Part shown: positions 57,536-64,000 of the stretch, piece after piece
Layout of the letters: each line of letters starts with the position of its first letter
How positions within the stretch are numbered: position 1 is the first letter of the stretch
Source of the DNA: Gordionus sp. m RMFG-2023
Lineage: Eukaryota; Nematomorpha; Gordioida; Chordodea; Parachordodidae
DNA length: 64,000 bases
NCBI RefSeq assembly: GCF_954871325.1
Contig: NC_088777.1
Location: 28,001,366-28,065,365, forward strand
Direction: 5' to 3'
Notes under the pieces: generated by a model
Databases searched by the model: none
Told to the model about the DNA's origin: nothing
Seen by the model: the letters and a program-made list of their open reading frames with translations, nothing else
Program-made: the position numbers and the translations under genes

Positions 57536-58610
57536 TCATATTTTTTATATATAATTAATGATTTTGCAAGAAATATATAAAAAAAATTTGAAAAGAGATT
57601 TAAATGATATTTATGATATTACAAATGCAGGAATTAATAAATCATATTAGATAATAAAAATAATTTAAAAAATACATAAATATCACAAACAAGTAATGAT
57701 AAATACTTATTAAAGATAATGAATAAAATAAAACTAGTATATTTTTTTTAGAGATGCCATTTAGCCATACACTCCAAATATAAGTTATATTTAAAATACA
57801 GCAAATAACCTACATAATAAATCACTTGATTTAATTTATTTTCTTATTAGCACATTTTCAACTCTCATTAAATATACTACTCTCCCTTCCCTGTTTAAGC
57901 TATTAATGGGGAATAATTAATATTAAATCCCTGGTTATTATAATTAATTCATCAATAAATATTTTATTAATTATTGCAAATATTCATTCTTATATGTGTA
58001 TGCTATGTTCTTCACAAATAAATAATAAAAACTGTATTCTAATAACTATTTTAATTTAATTGGTAATGATAATTTAAAAGTATCTTGTATTTAAGATACT
58101 CTAATTTAGATATTTTGGAAAAGATACTAGTATCTGTATCTAAGATTCATTTTTTTATAAAAAATCTGTATCTGTATCTAGATTCTTTTTCCGGAGGACC
58201 TGCCCAACTCTGCATATAACTCGATTTTTGTTTAGTAAGGTAGATTATGAATCCCTTATATAATAAAAGCCTTGTCACAATTTGTCATATTTTGTGAAAA
58301 GTGTAAAGCAAGAATGATGTAAAAATAGATTATATAATAAAGAAAATACTATAAAAATATCCCCGACATAACTTTTATAAAGGTACTATATATTTTTGAA
58401 TTCAAAAATTCAAGTTGGGCAATAGGAAATTCCTAAAGCGATATACCAGACTTCTTAAAAATCTTGTTCCTTTCTCAGTTTTGGAGATGTATATTTTTTT
58501 GGTAAAATTTTTAATATTTTCTTATATTATTTCTTTTTTTTGTTGAAAGCTGATTATTCAAAGTCTTAAAGTATAAGTGACACAGTTTCGGTAAAAAATT
58601 TGAATTATTG
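57536..58610. other. AT-rich stretch, no gene recognised
   Basis: No repeat partner or coding motif was seen on either strand. Confidence 0.35.
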
Positions 58611-58624
58611 GATTTTTAATCTTA

Positions 58625-58880
58625 GGAATCGAAGCAATATGTTTTGCTATCCTGTATGGATAATAATGGTTGTCAAGCAAGAATAAATTTTTTAGGTCAT
58701 AACATATATGTGTATAAAAATTTAATCGAAATGTATGCTCGAAATCAAATCATAATATATGCAAATTTTAAAAACAATTATAAATTTAACGAAACAACTT
58801 CAAAAATAAGTTTGTTCGAATTTTTAGAGAAAAAAATTTGTTGCGACAGGCCACATCTTTTTTTAATTTATAAATCATAA
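58625..58880 (+). CDS. Possible terminal exon of an unidentified gene
   Basis: An open frame with no upstream stop after a splice-acceptor-like TTTTTAATCTTAG reads ESKQYVLLSCMDNNGCQARI, continues INFLGHNIYVYKNLIEMYAR and FEFLEKKICCDRPHLFLIYK, and ends at a stop at 58880. The residue mix (Cys, Asn, Gly, Asp alternating) looks protein-like and no transposon family is recognised. If real it is the last exon of a plus-strand gene, facing away from OLA1. The Met at 58644 is probably internal. No matching upstream exon was found. It could equally be part of an unrecognised element or chance. Confidence 0.3.
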
Positions 58881-59735
58881 GCAAAATAATTATCCAATGC
58901 CAAAGTTTATCTTCCAAAAATTAAACATTGATAATTAATGGGTTATATAACAATAAAAATAAGTATATAGTCAGCCCTATCTGAAGAGGAGGGAGGGTGA
59001 TATTTTTTTCTGTCAATAACATTATGGGAATCGTAAATTCTCTAACAGCAACAGAACGTAACGACACGCGTATACCAACAGACGTTTTAAAAACCAAACA
59101 AAATGGAAATCAATGATTAAATAATATTTTATTTCAAAATTATGCAAATATGTTTTTTTTATTATATATTTAAAAAAAAAATTATTTTCGATTATTTTAA
59201 TACATCGAAACTATAATAACTTTTTTATAAAAAATTAGAAAAAATTAAATAACTAAAAAAAACAATGGCTATCCCAGCCTAATTTTTTTAATAAAATATA
59301 TACCAATTTTAGAAAGTTTTAAACTCATAATAAAGAACACCCGGAAATAAAAATAATACCTGAGACAAAAAACAATAAATTAAATAGAGCTATCTAATGA
59401 TCCTAACATTAACTTCTATCATTTATATTTTTTGAGTAATCTTTATGGTTTTTTTCTAATTAGGAAGGAAGCATTTAACTTTGACCCGCAATATCTCTGG
59501 AAATAATATAATTAGCGCTTAAACAAATATAAAAAAAAATTCCCGGTCATGGGTTACTTTATTTGAATATTTACTGATATGATATGTCAAAATGTAGTAG
59601 CAAATAATTAATTTTTTAAAAAGGTAAAATAAATAAAGGTGAAAAATGTAGAAATAGTGTTTACGGGAAAGGATAGGGGATAAAAAAAAGGAAGTTTGGA
59701 ATATGGAAGGTAATTCAATGGAAGAGATGAAGCTT
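58881..59735. other. AT-rich stretch, no gene recognised
   Basis: No coding motif or repeat match was seen. Confidence 0.35.
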
Positions 59736-59739
59736 AGTT

Positions 59740-60050
59740 AGTTAGAGCGGGTGATGGCGGTAGCAAGTCTTTGGCGTAAGAATAGAGATTCCTTAGGCTG
59801 ATCGGTTTTTTCGCGGATCCGTTTGCCTAATTCTTTGAAAAAACGTTGAGCTTTGCTACCGAAGGTGGTGAGAATGGAGCAGGCGATGGGTATGAATTGG
59901 AAAGAAGGGTCTTAGGAACTGTACTTTATGGTTTTCCGAGATTCTGCGAGGGCGAGGGCATCGACGTTATGGTTTGATGGTGCATTTGGGTCAGTGCAGG
60001 TGAAGTCCCAAACCAGGAGCTGACCCCTTGACCAAGGAATCAAGGACATA
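59740..60050 (-). pseudogene. 3' fragment of the nuclease-tailed LINE family
   Basis: The minus strand reads SLIPWSRGQLLVWDFTCTDP, then NAPSNHNVDALALAESRK and, after a stop, FGSKAQRFFKELGKRIREKT with ESLFLRQRLATAITRSN. This is the same block order as 30827-31250 (IPWKRGQFLVWDYSCIDP, ELGSLIRKLTDEP, FFLRQRLAIAIHRAN). GC content is higher than the surroundings. Only the last 100 residues remain, with one stop. Confidence 0.75.
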
Positions 60051-60389
60051 TGCATAGGTTCTCAAAACATATATAATCACCATGCAAAGTTTCACTTAAT
60101 TTAAAGAGGTCCACGAAGCCTGAACATTTCACGTGGAGATCCTTATTTTTTTTAACTTTTAAAGGTTTGTAATAAGTGTTCTGCCTTTCCGTTTGATCAT
60201 GAATGGTAAGGAGAATTATGTACCTTTTTATTAATAATTGTTTGCAATATATACTGAATTCTCGACTTTGAAATGGGGCCCATATCTGTATCAATATAAT
60301 TGTGGTACCCAAAATTGGCAAAGATTCTTAATACTTTTCCATATTTACTATTGGTAGAAAGTTTTTGTATTCTGGTTACTTAGGCCTTT

Positions 60390-61990
60390 GGGTGTATGAC
60401 GGGAAGAGCGGGAGAAGTGGTCGATGTATTGCATAGAAGGCATATAGATGTGTGCTGCGTACAGGAGACAAGATGAAAAGGTAATGGCGCAAAAATGATC
60501 GGCAAGTCCAGTGAAAAGTATAAATTCATTTGTCAAGGAAGTAATGATGGTAAGGCTGGAGTTGGGGTATTAGGCGGAGAAATTGGTGGACAAATTAATC
60601 GAAGTGAGAAGGCTAGATAACGAGATAATGGTTAAATTTTTGGTAGAAAGCTATATAATATTATCTCGGCATATGTTCCTCAGGTTGGAAGAAGAGAAAG
60701 ATATATTTTGTGACCATCTATTGGGGGCGACATCGAGACTGGCAAATGAAGAGGGGCTTATGTTGGCTGTTGATCTGAATGGACATGTGGGAGCGAGTAG
60801 TGAGGATTATGAAGGGGAACATGGAGGATTAAGTAACGGCATGAGAAATCTGGAAGGGGAGAGGATTATGGATTTTAGTGATGCTATGGATATGATTGTT
60901 ATTATGTTTAAGAAAGAATCAGAGAAGCTGGTGACTTACAATTTGTGTAGTGCTAAAAGAGCGGTGGATTATTTGTTAGTAAGGAGATGTGATAGGAGCA
61001 TAGTAAGGAGATGTGATAGGAATAGTAAAAAATGATAAAGTGATACCGGGAAAGAAATTTATTAATCAGCACCGACTAGTTACTGGAGATGTCACATTTA
61101 AAGGCGCCAGGATCGCTAAAAGAAAGTTTGTGCCAAGGCTGAAGGTTTGGAAATTTAAGGAGGGTACTAGGTCAATATGATATTGGTGATAAAAGAGGAG
61201 GAGGTGACACAAGCATCTGTGGTAAATGACAAGTGGGAAGCAATGAAGAAAGCCTTGATGACATGTCGTCTATTCTATCAAATAAAAAAGTCTCTCTGAA
61301 GTTAAAGGGAAAAGTTTATGTAAGCTGTGTGAGGAGTTGTCTAGTTTATTACGGCAAAACATGGGCAATGAAAGCGAATCACGAAACCAAATTAGAAAGA
61401 ACAGAGATGAGGTGGATTAGATGGATGTGTGGGGTATCTCTGAGAGAGAGAAAAATTAGGAAGGAATTGAGAGCAAGATTGGGTATAGAAATGATTGGAG
61501 TGGTAATGGGACGAAATAGACTAAGATGGTTTGCATGTGGAACGTATGACAAAAGATGACTGGGTATAGAGACGTACCTAGATGGAAGTAGGAGGATCAA
61601 GACTAGAGAAAGGCCCAAGATAACATGGACAAATGTGATATCGGCTGAGAAGCATGAATTTTACAAATATTGATGCTCAGGACTAGTGTTGTTAAACGGC
61701 TCGTTTTGAGCTGATTTTTAAAAACGGCTAACTTAATACTTCATCCATACAAATATTACCCAAGCCTGAAGATTTTGCTCATAGAAGGAACAAAGATCCA
61801 GACATATATTGTCGAAATCTTGAGGCTTAGGCAATAATTATCTGGCTAAAATATTGAGTTAGCCGTTTTTAAAAATCGGCTCAAAACGAGCCGTTTAACA
61901 ACACTACCAGGAACATCAAAAATGGAAAAGAAAAATCAGAGGGAAAACTGGCCTAAACCTGGAAATCGTCACAAAACGGAGAAGAAGAGG
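60390..61990 (+). mobile_element. Endonuclease LINE, copy 3, internally deleted and decayed
   Basis: The endonuclease part (60390-61240) and C-terminal part (61255-61980) of the copy 1/2 family are joined near 61255, with the whole reverse transcriptase missing. The open pieces 60583-61035 (LNGHVGASSEDYEG, SDAMDMIVIMFKKE) and 61233-61559 (VYVSCVRSCLVYYGKTWAMK) show many changes from copies 1 and 2. The 3' end AAACGGAGAAGAAG is kept. It is older than copies 1 and 2 and carries a MITE at 61687-61907. Confidence 0.88.
61687..61907. mobile_element. MITE of the CTAGTGTT family inside LINE copy 3
   Basis: Bounded by AGTGTTGTTAAACGGCTCG on the left and CGAGCCGTTTAACAACACT on the right, about 45 bp of inverted repeat reaching AAAACGGCTAACT. 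It interrupts the LINE sequence GATGCTCAGGAC...CATCAAAAATGG; the repeated CAGGA on both sides suggests a target duplication of about 8 bp. Related copies are at 23040 and 25325. Confidence 0.85.
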
Positions 61991-62029
61991 AAGAAAGGGT
62001 CCTGCAAAATCCAAACGAATTTGTCCTCA

Positions 62030-62660
62030 TGGTTTATTTATGGATGGGTATAATTATTGCATTCGTAGAATTATTTTAAAGATAACGTGCTAATCATGGT
62101 GAGCATGATAAAGGTGTCCAGACTAGAGATCTGCAAAGTTAGGCCCGGCCCGTACCCGGTTCGAACGGGCTTCGGGCTGGGCTCGGGCCTATTTTTTTAA
62201 AATAATCGGGTTTGGGCCGTGCCGGGCCTAATATTTTTAAAAAAAATTCGGGCCGGGTCGGGTCGGACCTTGGAATTTTTTTTAAATATATATAAATTTA
62301 ACAATTTTATATTTAATTTTTTATGTAAAATTTTGATTTTATTTATTAAAACTAAACGACATATAACATATGTCTTTAATTTGAGTAATTATAAAAATTA
62401 ATTTCTTTTTTTAAAAAAATTTCGGGCCGGGCAAGGCTTAAAAAATTAGGCCCGATGCAGATCATTAGTCCAGACTATGAAGGATGCGATGTATAAAAAT
62501 CTTACTAAACGTTTTTCTTACATTTATAATAAAAAGATTCATTTCCTAGCAATAATTTTGGATCCCCGCTTAAAACAATCTCTTTTTTTCAATCAATACT
62601 TTAGACAAAAATACTTCTAGTATGCAATAACAGAAACTATTATGAGGAAATTAATTCATA
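62030..62660 (+). pseudogene. hAT transposase fragment interrupted by a hAT MITE
   Basis: After the MITE, one frame reads VQTMKDAMYKNLTKRFSYIY, then KIHFLAIILDPRLKQSLFFNQ. This is the hAT core region with the family's (T/L)LDPRFK motif. The upstream part before the MITE (62030-62115) is short and unclear. The MITE's target duplication GTCCAGAC falls in the VQT codons. No BED finger or hATC region remains. Confidence 0.75.
62124..62467. mobile_element. hAT-type MITE with GGCCCGG-rich subterminal repeats
   Basis: 344 bp, begins TAGAGATCTGCA and ends TGCAGATCATTA, with a perfect 8-bp duplication GTCCAGAC at 62116-62123 and 62468-62475. Both ends are rich in GGGCCGGGC/GGCCCGG motifs and the centre is AT-rich and non-coding. 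It inserted within a hAT transposase remnant. Confidence 0.9.
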
Positions 62661-62662
62661 TA

Positions 62663-63227
62663 GGGGTCATTCCACATCAAATGAGCAAAAAAATGAGATT
62701 TTCGGCCGACCCCTTTCGATTTTTTTAAATTTAGTAAGCAAAGAAAGGTCAATGTAACTAAGAAATAGCCAAAATTTTAGCCTCCTAACATTTATATTTT
62801 TGAAGATATTAGGGTTCAAAGTGGCAAAATTGACGTATTTTTATCATTATCTGCCTTCATTCAATTAATCATATCTTAAAAACTACATAATTGTAAATAA
62901 CGAATTTAATATCAAAATTACGTACAAATAATATAAAAATTTTCTCTACTCAATTTTTTAAAATAATTTGATATTTTTAAAATATTACAAATATTAATTT
63001 ATTATTATTATGAAATTATATACAAAATAAAAGTATTATCATAAAATAACCCAAAACAATATAAATATTGGATCGGATTTTCTAAAATCGGCATAGCCTT
63101 ACTAAATTAGAATAACTATAAATAAGTGTTTCAATCAATAAAATAAATAAAAATTTTAAAATTGATTAATTATTCAATAATACATGCTCACTATATTAAT
63201 TCATTTTTAAATTAATTTATTGGTATT
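62663..63227. mobile_element. Left part of non-autonomous element Z/Y
   Basis: Begins GGGGTCATTCCACATC at about 62666, then repeat Y to about 62930, then segment Z (63001-63227), matching 56924-57157. It is cut at about 63230 where the transposase-like remnant begins. Confidence 0.55.
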
Positions 63228-63249
63228 TTGATTTCTATCAACACCTAAC

Positions 63250-64000
63250 CCCAAGCCTGAAAAAACTACAGACGAATATACAGTTAAAATTGTACAAGAA
63301 TTTTATTGTATGTACGAAATAAGCAGAATCATGCCAGGCAAGAAAGATTGCGTTTCGATTTTGACCAAAGACGGAAAAAAGAATACCATACATAAGAGAT
63401 TAATTTTAGATAATTTGAAAGAAATTCATATATTTTTTAAAGAAATGAGGCCTGATGTTAAAATTGGTTTTTCGAAATTTGCAAGCATTCGCTCAAAAAT
63501 TGTATACTCGTTGGAGGTAGTGGCACACATGTATGTGATTGCAGCTACCACCAAAATTTTAAATTAATGATAATTGGGTCAAATTTACCCAATTTAACCA
63601 ATGATATGTTGCCTTTTTAAACATACAAACATATTTTACACTTAATAATTTGTAATTCGCCTCAACCATCCAGTTTATATAAGCAAATGTGATAATTGTC
63701 CAGGGTCAACACATTTACGCGATCAAATAGAAATATTGTTTCGTTCTAAGGACATCGAATTTATAACATACAAACAATGGCTATCCGTAGATAGAACCAC
63801 TCTTGAAACAATAACCAAACCAGTAGGTGAATTTAGCAATGCCTTTTTTGAAAAAATGGAATCTTTATTACTCCATTTTTTTATTTCAACGCAACAATCG
63901 TTGTATCAAAACAATCTAAAATTGAACTTAGACGAAGACCAATATTTAATTTTATGTGATTTTTAAGAAAACTATAGATTTATACTTCAGGATGAAGTAC
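63250..64000 (+). pseudogene. Unassigned transposase-like gene family, N-terminal and middle part
   Basis: Continues beyond the window. 63310-63567 encodes YEISRIMPGKKDCVSILTKD, RLILDNLKEIHIFFKEM, and a GFSKFASIRSK block, the conserved start of the family. Near 63690 a cysteine motif CDNCPGSTHLRDQ follows, then the open frame 63736-63966 with FITYKQWLSVDRTTLETITK and LDEDQYLILCDF. The second half matches 3150-3360 very closely. The family's later blocks (FSDDK, HGKSVCDAIGGTVKR) are visible only in the other copy. Degenerate with a few interruptions, but better kept than the copy at 3131. Function is unknown; a DDE-type nuclease is an inference. Confidence 0.65.

Overview
This window looks like AT-rich nuclear DNA from an animal-type eukaryote. 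Coding is sparse. Nearly everything recognisable is mobile-element material: Ty3/gypsy-like fossils, two kinds of non-LTR retrotransposon, several hAT elements, a Tc1 element, a MULE, foldback and MITE-like repeats, and a satellite. The taxon cannot be fixed from the sequence. The element set (an endonuclease LINE with a PHD-like finger, a LINE with a PDG...WD nuclease tail, BED-finger hATs) suggests a TE-rich invertebrate.

The one confident host gene is OLA1 (Obg-like ATPase 1) on the minus strand. Three internal exons are visible at 53588-53786, 52492-52648 and 34594-34887, with compatible phases and GT/AG borders. Two of them are separated by a 17.6 kb intron that holds a nearly full-length LINE, two nested hATs, an inverted pair of satellite arrays, a foldback element and a LINE fragment. 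The 5' G-domain exons and the 3' TGS-domain exons were not found. One further possible host exon of unknown function lies at 58620-58880 (+).

Layout. 1-3127: Ty3/gypsy fossil with its 3' LTR, next to a remnant of an unassigned transposase-like family (3131-4315); a second copy of that family closes the window (63250-64000). 5800-8860: foldback element with 21-bp minisatellite arms, carrying a Tc1 insertion (6412-7972). 9284-14590: a nested stack, hAT A containing a MULE with 15-bp minisatellite terminal repeats (9539-13093), which contains hAT B (11737-12806); a LINE fragment also lies inside hAT A. 16548-18440: short Ty3/gypsy fossil. 18500-22400: dispersed and inverted repeats. 22836-33745: a third Ty3/gypsy fossil, split by hAT C (24821-30444, itself containing LINE copy 1) and by a LINE with a nuclease tail (30820-33010). 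34594-53786: OLA1 and its introns. 54678-64000: Helitron-like end, tandem duplications, LINE copy 3, hAT fragments and MITEs.

The recurring theme is transposable elements whose inverted ends are built from tandem repeats (21-bp, 15-bp and about 117-bp units). For the 15-bp family, a 9-bp target duplication and transposase motifs identify the element as a MULE. LINE copies 1 and 2 are almost identical, which indicates recent activity.
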